Assembly (NCBI GenBank): GCA_021108395.1
Contig: JAIOQZ010000014.1
Location: forward strand, 1-64,000
From: Candidatus Cloacimonadota bacterium
GTDB taxonomy: Bacteria > Cloacimonadota > Cloacimonadia > Cloacimonadales > JAIOQZ01
Length of the DNA: 64,000 bases
Direction of reading: 5' to 3'
Part shown: piece by piece, positions 8,273 to 16,608 of the stretch
How positions within the stretch are numbered: position 1 is the stretch's first letter
Layout of the letters: each line of letters starts with the position of its first letter
Program-made: the position numbers and the translations under genes
The notes under the pieces: generated by a model
What the model was told of the DNA's origin: nothing
Databases searched by the model: none
What the model saw: the letters and a program-made list of their open reading frames with translations, nothing else

Positions 8273-9616
8273 TTAGAAGTACTTGGCGGCTATCTCCGCC
8301 AATTGGGAGCGCTCGCCTTTTATCAGGGTCATATGGCCGACGATGGCCTCGTGTTTCAGTTTCTCGACGGCCATCGAAAGGCCGTTGGACTCGCTGTCGA
8401 GATAGGGGATGTCGATCTGGTATGGGTCGCCGGTGAGCACAATCTTGGTGCCTTCGCCGGCGCGGGTAATAATCGTTTTCATCTCGTGCGGAGTGAGGTT
8501 TTGCGCCTCGTCGATGATGATGAACTGATTGGGCAGGCTGCGTCCGCGGATGTAGGTGAGCGGTTCGAGTTCGATGAACCCGTATTCGAGGTATTCGTCG
8601 AGGCTGGCGCGTTTCTTGCCGAAGATGCGGCCATTGTTGTTGTTCTCCGACTCGTTGTGCCCCATGAGAAGGATTTCCATATTGTCGTAGATGGGCTGCA
8701 TCCACGGGTTGAACTTCTCGGCCTTGGAACCCGGCAGGAACCCCAGGTCTTTGCCCAACGGCGAGATGGGACGCGAGATGACCAGCCTGGTGTAGTTGTT
8801 ATCTTCGACCACTTGGTTTAGCCCGGCCGCCATGGCCAGCAGCGTCTTGCCCGTACCGGCGATGCCTGCGAGACTCACCAGGCGTACATCGTTGTCTAAC
8901 AACAGATCGAATGCCATGCGTTGCTCTTCGTTGCGCGGCTGGATGCCGAACACCGGCTGGCCGGTGTAATGCGTCAGCGGGTAGAAGGCTTTGTTCTCGT
9001 GTGAGTAGCGAGCCAGCACGTTGTCGCCTTTGCGTCGCTTGTTCACCAGGCGCACGAACTCATTGGGGTAAAGATTCTGTTTGCCTGCCGCGAGAAAGCC
9101 TTCCTGCCCGAACGCCTGATAGTTCTTCTCAGTCACCTCAATCTCGCTGATGCCGGTGAAAAGCTCCTCGAAGTTGACTTTGTCGCTCTCGTAGTTCTCG
9201 GCGGTGAGGCCAACGGCATCCGCTTTGATGCGGACGTTGGCGTCCTTGGAGACGAGCACGACCTCGTCGCCGGGATTGCACTGCTTTTCATACAGCGCCG
9301 TGCCGATGATGAGGTTGTCGTTGGTGTCGGTGATGAGGACATCGCTGGCGGCGGAAACCTTGCGGGACAGCGCTACCTTGATGACGCCGCCCTTTTCGGT
9401 GGGTACGCCGTCGCGGAGGCTGCCCTGTTTGCGCAGATTGTCCAGATACCGCCCTATCTGCCGGGCATTGCGGCCTTTTTCGTCCAGGCCTTTCTTGAAC
9501 TGGTCAACCTCTTCGATGACGGTGATGGGTACTACCACGACGTTGTCGTCGAACGAGAAGAGAGCCTTGGGATTGTGAATGAGCACGTTTGTGTCGAGCA
9601 CGAATATCTTGGTCAT
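8273..9616 (-). CDS. PIN-PhoH family ATPase/ribonuclease
   Basis: An N-terminal PIN nuclease domain (FVLDTNVLIHNPKAL, with later acidic residues in LITDTNDNLIIGTAL) is joined to a PhoH helicase-like ATPase: Walker A LAGIAGTGKTLLAMAAG and Walker B FIIIDEAQNLTPHEMK, followed by TGDPYQIDIPYLD. Proteins with this arrangement (YlaK or PhoH2 type) are proposed RNA helicase-nucleases. The start at 9616 is set by GGAG five bases upstream; a GTG two codons earlier is possible. First gene of a three-gene operon with a good promoter at 9659-9686. The RNA target is unknown. Confidence 0.92.
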   Translation of the reverse strand: MTKIFVLDTNVLIHNPKALFSFDDNVVVVPITVIEEVDQFKKGLDEKGRNARQIGRYLDNLRKQGSLRDGVPTEKGGVIKVALSRKVSAASDVLITDTNDNLIIGTALYEKQCNPGDEVVLVSKDANVRIKADAVGLTAENYESDKVNFEELFTGISEIEVTEKNYQAFGQEGFLAAGKQNLYPNEFVRLVNKRRKGDNVLARYSHENKAFYPLTHYTGQPVFGIQPRNEEQRMAFDLLLDNDVRLVSLAGIAGTGKTLLAMAAGLNQVVEDNNYTRLVISRPISPLGKDLGFLPGSKAEKFNPWMQPIYDNMEILLMGHNESENNNNGRIFGKKRASLDEYLEYGFIELEPLTYIRGRSLPNQFIIIDEAQNLTPHEMKTIITRAGEGTKIVLTGDPYQIDIPYLDSESNGLSMAVEKLKHEAIVGHMTLIKGERSQLAEIAAKYF

Positions 9617-9658
9617 ATACACTCCGAGGGTGATGTCACCTTGAACGCAATTTTCTAA

Positions 9659-9686
9659 AATCTACTATCAGGGGAATGAATGTCAA
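9659..9686 (-). promoter_or_regulatory. candidate promoter of the phoH-like / HD-GYP / alr operon
   Basis: On the minus strand, TTGACA (9681-9686), a 16-nt spacer and TAGATT (9659-9664, 4 of 6 matches to TATAAT). It lies 43 nt upstream of the chosen ATG. Confidence 0.55.
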
Positions 9687-9705
9687 CGAAAACCTGTGCT
9701 TTCTT

Positions 9706-10320
9706 TCACTTGTCGGGTTCGTCACCCTCGCGTAATATAGTGGGTATGTCGGCGGGCGTGTTCCAGTTGTGCAGCGTCGCAGGGTCGTTCACGGGCACCC
9801 TGCGCACATTTGCGCAGGCCAGTAGTTCATCGCGAAGATTGCTGGTTGCCGGTCTCTGTCGCAGCCGATGCGCGAAGTCCGCCGACAACAGCACAGGGTG
9901 GCCGCCGCGTTCGCCCAGCGCCGGCGCTGCGGCGTCGTCGCCGGGCTGTAGGGCAGCCAGCAGGCAGCGATACACTTCAGGGCGCACCAGTGGTTGGTCG
10001 GCTGGCTGCACGAACACAAGCGCGCCACGCGGCACGATGGCCAGCCCTGTCTGAACGCTGCTGAACATCCCGCGCTGCGGCTGCGGGTTCACCGCCAGTC
10101 GAACACGATGCGCCTGCGGATGCGCCGCCACCACCGGCGCCACGGCGTCGTAGTTGGCGCCCAGCGCCAGCGCCACGTTCTCGCAAACGCTGAGCGCTGT
10201 ATCCAGTAGCAGGAGGATGGCCGCTTTGCCATCGATGGGCAGCAACAGCTTGTCGCTGCCCATGCGACTGCTGCGCCCCGCGCCGAGGATGATTGCCCAG
10301 GGGTTAGGGGTCGTTTTCAT
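9706..10320 (-). CDS. MobA-like NTP transferase
   Basis: A 204-residue GT-A fold nucleotidyltransferase of the MobA/MocA family, which attaches CMP or GMP to molybdopterin; other members act on different substrates. The N-terminus has the nucleotide-binding loop AIILGAGRSSRMGSDKLLLP; the metal-binding aspartate is in FVQPADQPLV, followed by GHPVLLS. No molybdenum cofactor or xanthine dehydrogenase gene is near, so the substrate cannot be fixed. It follows the isochorismatase-like gene by 24 nt and has a weak ribosome-binding site. Confidence 0.85.
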   Translation of the reverse strand: MKTTPNPWAIILGAGRSSRMGSDKLLLPIDGKAAILLLLDTALSVCENVALALGANYDAVAPVVAAHPQAHRVRLAVNPQPQRGMFSSVQTGLAIVPRGALVFVQPADQPLVRPEVYRCLLAALQPGDDAAAPALGERGGHPVLLSADFAHRLRQRPATSNLRDELLACANVRRVPVNDPATLHNWNTPADIPTILREGDEPDK

Positions 10321-10344
10321 GTGTAACTCAGAAGTAGCCAGTGG

Positions 10345-10881
10345 CTACTTTATCAGCTTGCTGAGGGCACGGAAGGCGGGGTGATCGGCGTTGTCGAGCA
10401 GCTCGAACAGCGCCATCTCGGTGGTGGAGACGACAACGCCGGCATGGGCGAGGCGGTCGAGGGCGCGGTCGCGGTTGGCTGTGGTGCGGCTGCCGACGGC
10501 GTCGGCAACAACCTGTACGCGCCAGCCACGCTGGATGGCTTCGAGGGCCGACTGCAACACGCACACATGCGTCTCGATGCCATACAGCACGAGCCAGTCG
10601 CGCTCCTGGCGAACCAGCCAGTCGTGAATGGGCGGCTCGAAGATGGAGAAGCGCTTTTTCTCGAAGCGGGTTGCAGCGGCGGGCACGAAGATTTCGTCAC
10701 AGGTGCGGCCCAGGCCTTCGGGGTATTGCTCGGTGACCAGCAGCGGCATCTCCAGCCGCTCGGCTACGCGGTTGAGAATGCCTGCGTTGCGGGCTACGGT
10801 GTCGATGGCGTCGATGGCGGGCCGAAAGCGTTCCTGGATGTCAATCATGACGAAAAGCGTGTTGTCGGGTGCAATCTTCAT
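10345..10881 (-). CDS. isochorismatase-family cysteine hydrolase
   Basis: Member of the isochorismatase-like (nicotinamidase/YcaC type) hydrolases. The catalytic triad is readable: Asp in FVMIDIQERF, Lys in FEKKRFSIF and the nucleophilic Cys in GIETHVCVLQSAL. The 178-residue length suits the small YcaC-like subgroup. No siderophore or NAD salvage genes are adjacent, so the substrate is unknown. The start is supported by a strong GGGAGG six bases before the ATG. Divergent from the GAF-HD-GYP gene. Confidence 0.88.
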   Translation of the reverse strand: MKIAPDNTLFVMIDIQERFRPAIDAIDTVARNAGILNRVAERLEMPLLVTEQYPEGLGRTCDEIFVPAAATRFEKKRFSIFEPPIHDWLVRQERDWLVLYGIETHVCVLQSALEAIQRGWRVQVVADAVGSRTTANRDRALDRLAHAGVVVSTTEMALFELLDNADHPAFRALSKLIK

Positions 10882-10912
10882 GTCACCTCCCTATTGTTGT
10901 TCAGGAAAATCG

Positions 10913-10941
10913 TTGACACGAATCAATGTCTCGGCCAATAT
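10913..10941 (+). promoter_or_regulatory. candidate promoter of the GAF-HD-GYP gene
   Basis: TTGACA (10913-10918), a 17-nt spacer and CAATAT (10936-10941) in the 97-nt divergent intergenic region, 37 nt before the ATG. Confidence 0.5.
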
Positions 10942-10978
10942 TCATTTCTGGCAATAAAAAAACATAACGGAGCGTCGC

Positions 10979-12649
10979 ATGGCCGAGCAGAAAAGCCTGA
11001 ACTCCAACCCGCAGCTCAATCGCTTGCTCAACGATATCGTCGAGTCGGTGAACCATTACGCCGAGGTGCAGCTGGCTCATATCCGCAGTCTGACGCAGAT
11101 TGGGATCGCTCTGTCCAGCGAATCCGACATCAACAAGATTTTCGACCTCATCCTCGAAGAAGCGTTGACGTACACCAATGCCGATGGCGCCACCATCTAT
11201 TCTGTGTCCGATGACAAGCGTTTCCTCGATTTTCAGATTGTGTACAATCGCACGATGAAGCTGCGTATGGGCGGCGCCTACGGCCCCATCAGTTGGCCCA
11301 GTATTCCGCTCTACCAGGAAGACGGCAGCAAGCAGATGCGCAATCTGGCCACCTATGTGGCCCACACCGGCACTCTGCAGATTATCGAAGACGTGTATGA
11401 TCAGACGATATTCGACAACAGCGGTACCCGCAAGGTGGACCAGCAGAACAAGTATCGCAGCAAGTCGATGATTGCCATTCCGCTGAAGGACCACGAGGAC
11501 GAGGTGCTGGGCGTGGTGCAGCTCATCAACGCCATGAACCCCGAGGGCGAGGTGGTGGGCTTCACCAACGAGCACATGGCCATGCTGACATCGCTGGCCT
11601 CCATAGCGGCCATCATTCTCACCAACAAGAAACTGGTCGTCGGCCTCGAAACCCTGTTGCATCAGTTTATTCGCGCAAACGCCAACGCAATTGACCGCAA
11701 GAGTCCGTATTCCGGCGGACACATCACCCGAGTGGCCAGTCTCACCGAGGCCCTCGCCGAGCATATCCAGAAGTGCGAGGTCGGCGCCTTCGCCGACATC
11801 GAGTTCACCGACGATGAGATGGAAGAAATCGCGCTGTCGGGCTGGATGCACGATCTGGGCAAGATCGTCACGCCGGTGTACATTATGGACAAGGCGACAA
11901 AGCTGGAGACAATCTTTGATCGCATCGAACTGGTGCGCACTCGCTTCGAGCTGATGCAGGCGGTTATCGAGCGTGACATCCTGCGCCTTGAGCAGGGGGG
12001 CAAAGATGCAGCCCGGCAGCGAGAACTCGTGGAGCAGCTCGGCCGAGACCTCGCGTTCATCGAGGTGTCCAATATCGGCGGCGAGTTTATGAAAGACGAG
12101 GATATGGCGGCGCTCGACCGCATCGGAAAGTGTATCTACAAATCGGAGGGCAAGAGCTACTTCCTGCTTTCAGATGACGAGGTGAAGAATCTCTCGATTC
12201 GTCGAGGTACCCTGTTACCCGAAGAATTCGCCATCATGCAGGAGCACGCCACCATCACCGCCGAAATGCTCGACCAGCTCACCTTCCCCAAAAAATACCG
12301 TCATGTGCCGCTGTACGCCAGCTCGCACCACGAGAAGCTGAACGGCAAGGGCTATCCCAATCAGCTTTCGGGCGATGAGATGCCCCTACAGGCGCGCATC
12401 ATTGCCATAGCAGACCTCTTTGAGGCGCTCACCGCCGCCGACAGGCCATACAAGAAGTGGAAAACCCTCACCGAGAGCTTGCGCATCATGGGTTTCTGCG
12501 CCAAGGACGGCGAGATTGACAAAGACATCTTGAATCTGTTCATCGACAGTGGGTTATACCTTAAATACGCCAATGAATACCTCAAGCCCAAGCAGATAGA
12601 TGACGTCGATACCGACAAGATCAAATCGATGTACAACCCCTCCGAGTAG
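10979..12649 (+). CDS. GAF-HD-GYP protein, putative c-di-GMP phosphodiesterase
   Basis: A cytoplasmic two-domain sensor. Residues 38-220 form a GAF domain (small-molecule sensing), followed by an HD-GYP domain: GGHITRVASL (247-256), HDLGK (291-295), H423 in EHATIT and HHEKLNGKGYP (450-460), then IADLFEAL. All metal-ligand motifs are there, but about 125 residues separate HDLGK from the next histidine where a compact HD-GYP has about 30; the extra part starts at TKLETIFDRIEL. I have seen this phrase in other long HD-GYP proteins, so it is a subfamily trait, not damage. Ribosome-binding site CGGAG upstream. Likely co-transcribed with the methyltransferase gene 9 nt later. Confidence 0.9.
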   Translation: MAEQKSLNSNPQLNRLLNDIVESVNHYAEVQLAHIRSLTQIGIALSSESDINKIFDLILEEALTYTNADGATIYSVSDDKRFLDFQIVYNRTMKLRMGGAYGPISWPSIPLYQEDGSKQMRNLATYVAHTGTLQIIEDVYDQTIFDNSGTRKVDQQNKYRSKSMIAIPLKDHEDEVLGVVQLINAMNPEGEVVGFTNEHMAMLTSLASIAAIILTNKKLVVGLETLLHQFIRANANAIDRKSPYSGGHITRVASLTEALAEHIQKCEVGAFADIEFTDDEMEEIALSGWMHDLGKIVTPVYIMDKATKLETIFDRIELVRTRFELMQAVIERDILRLEQGGKDAARQRELVEQLGRDLAFIEVSNIGGEFMKDEDMAALDRIGKCIYKSEGKSYFLLSDDEVKNLSIRRGTLLPEEFAIMQEHATITAEMLDQLTFPKKYRHVPLYASSHHEKLNGKGYPNQLSGDEMPLQARIIAIADLFEALTAADRPYKKWKTLTESLRIMGFCAKDGEIDKDILNLFIDSGLYLKYANEYLKPKQIDDVDTDKIKSMYNPSE

Positions 12650-12658
12650 CCGCGCTGC

Positions 12659-13399
12659 ATGAATGAGCTGTCCAACAGCCAACTGAAGGAACGGGCGCGT
12701 CTGGCAGGCAGAAAGTTTCGCCAACTCGAGGGTTGCGTCATCGTCGAGGGTGAACGCTGCCTGGCGCAGCTTGCCGCCGTCGGCATGAAACCGCGGGAAC
12801 TCTATCTCGCCCCGAACGCACCGCCTGGCCACCTCATCACCGCTCTGGTCGATGTCGAGGCGACCTACACCGTCACCTTGCGCCAGCTCGAACGCCTGAG
12901 CCGCTCGGTAAGCCCGCCACCCATCGCCGCGCTGTTCGATACGCTCAGTCCGCCACTGCCGGAACGCGGCCTGCTGCTCTACCTCGATGGCATCCGCGAC
13001 CCCGGCAACCTCGGCGCCATTCTGCGTTCTGCTGTGGCCCTGGGCGCGGCAGGCGTCGCCCTTTCGCCCGATTGCTGCGAAGTGTTCAACCCCAAGGTGG
13101 TGCAGTCGGCTCTGGGCGCGCCGTTCTACTTTGCCTGCCAAACCCGTGACCGCGACTGGGCCACAGCCTTTGCTGGCGCAGTGCTGGCCGCCGACATGCG
13201 CGGAACACCGCTGAGCGAGGCTCCATCCATCACCGGCGATGCGCTGCTGGTCATCGGCAGCGAAGCGCACGGCGTAAGCGACACGCTGTTGCAACGGGCA
13301 GACGCTCGCCTCAGCATCCCGCTGTCCGGGCGCATGGAGTCGCTCAACGCAGCCGTAGCCGCAGGGATTCTGCTGTATGCTCTTGCCAGCGCTTGCTGA
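12659..13399 (+). CDS. SpoU/TrmH-family rRNA or tRNA 2'-O-methyltransferase
   Basis: SAM-dependent ribose 2'-O-methylation of structured RNA by a knotted SPOUT enzyme. A substrate-binding N-terminal domain is followed by the three SpoU motifs: DGIRDPGNLGAILRSA (N and R), LLVIGSEAHGVS and IPLSGRMESLNAAVAAGILL. The length (246) fits the RlmB/TrmH-like group; the exact nucleotide target cannot be read. It starts 9 nt after the HD-GYP stop and its end overlaps dus by 23 nt. No clear ribosome-binding site, consistent with translational coupling. Confidence 0.92.
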   Translation: MNELSNSQLKERARLAGRKFRQLEGCVIVEGERCLAQLAAVGMKPRELYLAPNAPPGHLITALVDVEATYTVTLRQLERLSRSVSPPPIAALFDTLSPPLPERGLLLYLDGIRDPGNLGAILRSAVALGAAGVALSPDCCEVFNPKVVQSALGAPFYFACQTRDRDWATAFAGAVLAADMRGTPLSEAPSITGDALLVIGSEAHGVSDTLLQRADARLSIPLSGRMESLNAAVAAGILLYALASAC

Positions 13400-14366
13400 A
13401 CTGGTTGACGACAAGGTATGGCTGGCACCGTTGGCCGGCGTCACCGACAAAGCGTTTCGCGCAGTGTGCAAACGCATGGGCGCTGATGTGATGGTGAGCG
13501 AAATGGTGAGCGCCGACGGTCTGTTGCACAAGCCTGCCCCCAGTCTGGCAAATGCCCGTTTTGACGATTCCCAGCGCCCGTTCGGTATCCAGCTTTTCGG
13601 TTCCAGGCCCGACATCATGGCCAGGGCGTTGGACGTCGTTTTGCCCCTGCGCCCCGACTTTATCGATGTCAACATGGGCTGCCCGGTGAAGAAGGTGGTC
13701 AATCGCGGGGCCGGGTCTGCCTTGATGCGTGAGCCGCAGCGCGCCGCCGACATCGTGCGCGCCATGAAAAACGCTCTTGCCGGCGCCGGCCTGCCGTTGA
13801 GCGTCAAGTTCCGCTCCGGCTGGGACACGCACAGCGTCAACGCCGTCGAGTTTGGTCTGCGTATGCAGGAAGCAGGGGCGGACATCCTGGTGTTGCACGC
13901 TCGCACCCGCACCCAGATGTATGGCGGCAAGGCAGACTGGGCGCTCATCGCCGCTCTGGCGCTGGCTGTGGATGTGCCTGTAGTGGGCAACGGCGACATC
14001 TGGGAGCCTGAAGACGTTGACGACATGCGTCGGCAAACAGGCTGTAGCGCCGTCATGGTGGGCCGCGGCGTCATGGGCAGGCCCTGGTTGTTCGCGCAGA
14101 TTGCCCGTTTTCGCTTGACAGGCCAGGCTGACGTGATATCTTGCAAACTAAAGGTGGAGTGCATTCGAGACCACTATCGCATGACTATGGCCGACAAGGG
14201 CGAAGTGACCGCCATGAAGGAAATGCGTTCTCACCTGGCCTGGTACACAAAGGGTTATGCCGGTGGCGCGGCTGTGCGCAGGCTGGTCAACCGCAGCGAC
14301 GACAGGGAAGAGGCGCTGGCCGCAGTGGAGGCGTTGCTGCTCACACAGGAAACCGATGGCAGTTAA
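13377..14366 (+). CDS. dus: tRNA-dihydrouridine synthase
   Basis: FMN- and NADPH-dependent reduction of uridine in the tRNA D-loop. TIM-barrel with WLAPLAGVTDKAFR at the N-terminus, the catalytic cysteine in DVNMGCPVKKVVNRGAGSAL, then ILVLHARTRTQMYGGKADW and VVGNGDIWEPEDV for phosphate and FMN binding. The 329 residues match the DusB-like class. The ATG lies inside the SpoU gene (23-nt overlap); a later start would cut the first barrel strand. A TPR gene follows after 2 nt. Confidence 0.93.
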   Translation: MLLPALAELVDDKVWLAPLAGVTDKAFRAVCKRMGADVMVSEMVSADGLLHKPAPSLANARFDDSQRPFGIQLFGSRPDIMARALDVVLPLRPDFIDVNMGCPVKKVVNRGAGSALMREPQRAADIVRAMKNALAGAGLPLSVKFRSGWDTHSVNAVEFGLRMQEAGADILVLHARTRTQMYGGKADWALIAALALAVDVPVVGNGDIWEPEDVDDMRRQTGCSAVMVGRGVMGRPWLFAQIARFRLTGQADVISCKLKVECIRDHYRMTMADKGEVTAMKEMRSHLAWYTKGYAGGAAVRRLVNRSDDREEALAAVEALLLTQETDGS

Positions 14367-14368
14367 TA

Positions 14369-15307
14369 ATGGATAAACTTGAAAACATCATCTGGCAATC
14401 GAAGTTCGAGCGCAAACGGAACTGGCTGAAAGCGGTCAAAATTCTCGAGGCCGGCATTCCCGAGTTTGGCGGCGAAGCGTCGCTTTACGAAGAGATGGCT
14501 GAAATCTATGCCTCGAAGAAGCTGAATAAGAAGGCGATCGAGCTGTATCAGAAAGCGCTCGAACACAAGCCAGACGACCCCAACATCACCTTCCGGCTGG
14601 GCAACTGCTATCTCTCTATCAGCGAACTAAAGATTGCGATGTATCACTATAATCGTATCGCCGAGCCGTTCCCCGAAGCGCAATATAACAAAGCTATCAC
14701 CCTGGCGCGTTTGGGGGACTCGGAAACCTGTGTGGGGCTGCTCGAAGAGATACTGGCCACGCAACCGGAGAGCGAGCTACCCTATTTCTTTCTCGTCGAG
14801 CAGTATCTGGCAAGCAAGGAATATGGCAAGGCCATCGACAGACTCATGGCTATCGAGGCCACCTTCGGCAAGCGTGGCAGAATCTATTTCCTGCGCGGGG
14901 TGTCCTATACCTATCAGAAAAACTGGCTCAAGGCTTACATGGAGTTTCAGCAGGCCGAGAAGATGAACTTCAAGTCGGTCAATTTCTATCGCGCCTACGG
15001 CATCGCCAGCGAGCGCATCGGCAAGTCGGGCCAGGCCATCGAGTACCTGCTGAAGTCGATACGCCTCGAACCGTTCAATATCTCGGCCTACCTCGACCTC
15101 ATCAACCTCTACATCGCCCACGAACGTTTGGTCGAGGCGCATCAGATTGTCGAGCATGCCCGCCGCATCGGGCCGTTCACCTCGGCGCTCTCGCTCATTC
15201 ACAGCAAGATACTTCATCTCATCAAGGCCAAGTATGGCAACGATGACGTGCTGAAGGAGATGCGCGACATCGATCCGCGCCATCTGCCGCCGCTGGACAA
15301 ATCTTAG
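14369..15307 (+). CDS. TPR-repeat protein
   Basis: 312 residues of tetratricopeptide or related helical repeats (AIELYQKALEHKPDDPNITF; later GQAIEYLLKSIRLEPFNISA). No signal peptide or catalytic domain. I chose the start MDKLENIIWQSKF because it begins 2 nt after the dus stop; the frame open further upstream overlaps dus and looks like its shadow. Interaction scaffold of unknown partner, probably expressed with dus. Confidence 0.85.
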   Translation: MDKLENIIWQSKFERKRNWLKAVKILEAGIPEFGGEASLYEEMAEIYASKKLNKKAIELYQKALEHKPDDPNITFRLGNCYLSISELKIAMYHYNRIAEPFPEAQYNKAITLARLGDSETCVGLLEEILATQPESELPYFFLVEQYLASKEYGKAIDRLMAIEATFGKRGRIYFLRGVSYTYQKNWLKAYMEFQQAEKMNFKSVNFYRAYGIASERIGKSGQAIEYLLKSIRLEPFNISAYLDLINLYIAHERLVEAHQIVEHARRIGPFTSALSLIHSKILHLIKAKYGNDDVLKEMRDIDPRHLPPLDKS

Positions 15308-15316
15308 GGAAACCGG

Positions 15317-15345
15317 TTGACGGGAACGCTTTTTGCATATACCTT
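15317..15345 (+). promoter_or_regulatory. candidate promoter of the Omp28-like gene
   Basis: TTGACG (15317-15322), a 17-nt spacer, then TACCTT (15340-15345) with TATA just before it. About 70 nt separate it from the chosen ATG. Confidence 0.4.
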
Positions 15346-15415
15346 GTGAACAAGGTTGGCTCAACGACATTCAAGCGAACCGAACATAGATGTGAACAAA
15401 CTCAAGGAGACCGCT

Positions 15416-16393
15416 ATGAAACGCTTTCTGGCGTTGGCGATGCTGTTGCAGCTCGCCATTCTGGCGGCCACGCCTGTGAACGTGGTGGGGGAAATCTTCA
15501 CCGAGGTTTGCAGTGGCTGCGGCGGTGACTATTCTGTAGCGCGGTCTGCGCTCATTCAGTTATCGCAAGAAAACGAACGACTCTATCCCGTAATCTGGCA
15601 AATGACGGACCCACAAAGTCCGGGCGCCCAGGACCGGTACGACTGGTACAATGGTAGTGTCTTTCCCCATGCCGTTTTTGGCGGCACGACGGTTGTGGCG
15701 GGCGAATATGACCCGCTGAACGACTACTATGATGCCTACATGGAAGTATTCGAGTTGGAAAGCCCGCTCGAAATCGCCATCGAGGCGCATCGTACCGCTA
15801 CCGGTGACATGCAGATTCTGGCCGACGTTGCCGTGACCGGCGACGTTACCACCAACGACAACCAGGTGTTCTTTCTGGTTACGCAGAACGACCTGTCGAA
15901 CTATCACGGGCTGGTTGTCGCCAGAAGCAGCAACGAGGCCATCAACCTTGCCGGTCGCACCGAGATCGAGCACACCTTCGACTGGGACGCTTCCTGGGAC
16001 GAGGGCGACCTGCGCGGACTGGTGATTGTGCAGAGCTACGACACCGGCGAGGTGTTACAGTCGGCGCAGGCCAAGATTACCGTAGTCGGCGTGGACGACA
16101 CGGACATCGAGCCGGCTCACGGCCAATCGATGCGCGTGTGGCCCAACCCGTTCAATCCCGAAACGACGGTGCGATTCAGTTTGGCGCAGGGCGGCGAAAC
16201 CACGCTTGCCGTTTACAACGTACGCGGGCAACGCGTGCGCAGCCTGGTGAACGAACCGCTGGAAGCGGGAACGCACAGCGTTGTGTGGGACGGCAAGAAT
16301 ACCAGCGGCGAGCCGGTGGCTTCGGGCGTGTATTTCGTGCGGCTTACGGCTGGCGATTATGTCATAACACACAAGATGGCGCTGCTCAAATAG
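15416..16393 (+). CDS. secreted Omp28-like thioredoxin-fold protein with C-terminal sorting domain
   Basis: A signal peptide (MKRFLALAMLLQLAILAATP) is followed by an Omp28-type domain: EIFTEVCSGCGGDYSVAR holds a CxxC-like pair in a thioredoxin-like position, and FPHAVFGGTT resembles the cis-proline region. A beta-rich middle leads to a FlgD-like or type IX-style C-terminal domain (WPNPFNPETTVRFSL, VYNVRGQRVRSL, WDGKNTSGEPVASGVYFVRL, ending KMALLK). It is probably exported and surface-attached; the redox role is unproven. The start is set by AAGGAGA before the ATG. A strong terminator follows. Confidence 0.85.
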   Translation: MKRFLALAMLLQLAILAATPVNVVGEIFTEVCSGCGGDYSVARSALIQLSQENERLYPVIWQMTDPQSPGAQDRYDWYNGSVFPHAVFGGTTVVAGEYDPLNDYYDAYMEVFELESPLEIAIEAHRTATGDMQILADVAVTGDVTTNDNQVFFLVTQNDLSNYHGLVVARSSNEAINLAGRTEIEHTFDWDASWDEGDLRGLVIVQSYDTGEVLQSAQAKITVVGVDDTDIEPAHGQSMRVWPNPFNPETTVRFSLAQGGETTLAVYNVRGQRVRSLVNEPLEAGTHSVVWDGKNTSGEPVASGVYFVRLTAGDYVITHKMALLK

Positions 16394-16416
16394 TGTCACG
16401 ACAGGAATAACATGAA

Positions 16417-16445
16417 GGGAGCGCCGTACGGCGCTCCCTTTTTTT
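16417..16445 (+). terminator. rho-independent terminator after the Omp28-like gene
   Basis: A perfect palindrome (GGGAGCGCC / GGCGCTCCC, loop GTAC) followed by seven T residues, 24 nt past the stop. Confidence 0.9.
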
Positions 16446-16463
16446 CGAGAGAAAGGGGACAAG

Positions 16464-16602
16464 CTCACTTTTTTGTAAAAAGTGAGATCAAAAACTTTTG
16501 GCGGATGCTAACGCATCCTTGTGTCATAAGAGTCTTCTTTGAGCGAAAGGAAACGAAGTTTCCGCAAAAGTTTTTGATCCAAACTTTTTACAAAAAGTTT
16601 GG
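16464..16602. repeat. multi-hairpin interspersed repeat, copy 2 (core inverted)
   Basis: Same outer hairpins as the copy at 4977-5122: CTCACTTTTT arm (16464-16486) and CCAAACTTTTT arm (16579-16602). The inner hairpins are swapped: GGATGC arm (16503-16518) comes first, GGAAAC arm (16549-16563) second. GATCAAAAACTTTTGGC on the left and GCAAAAGTTTTTGATC on the right form a near-perfect inverted repeat around the core. It lies between two convergent genes, 6 nt from the stop of the VWA gene. Confidence 0.85.
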
Positions 16603-16608
16603 TGGGCG

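Noticed and set aside
9706-10320. Assignment as molybdenum cofactor cytidylyltransferase (mocA)
   Set aside because: The family fits, but no molybdoenzyme or cofactor gene is near; substrate left open.
12554-14164. 536-codon open frame on the minus strand opposite the SpoU and dus genes
   Set aside because: Antisense shadow of two well-supported plus-strand genes; low-complexity composition rich in Arg, Ser and Ala, and no recognisable motif.
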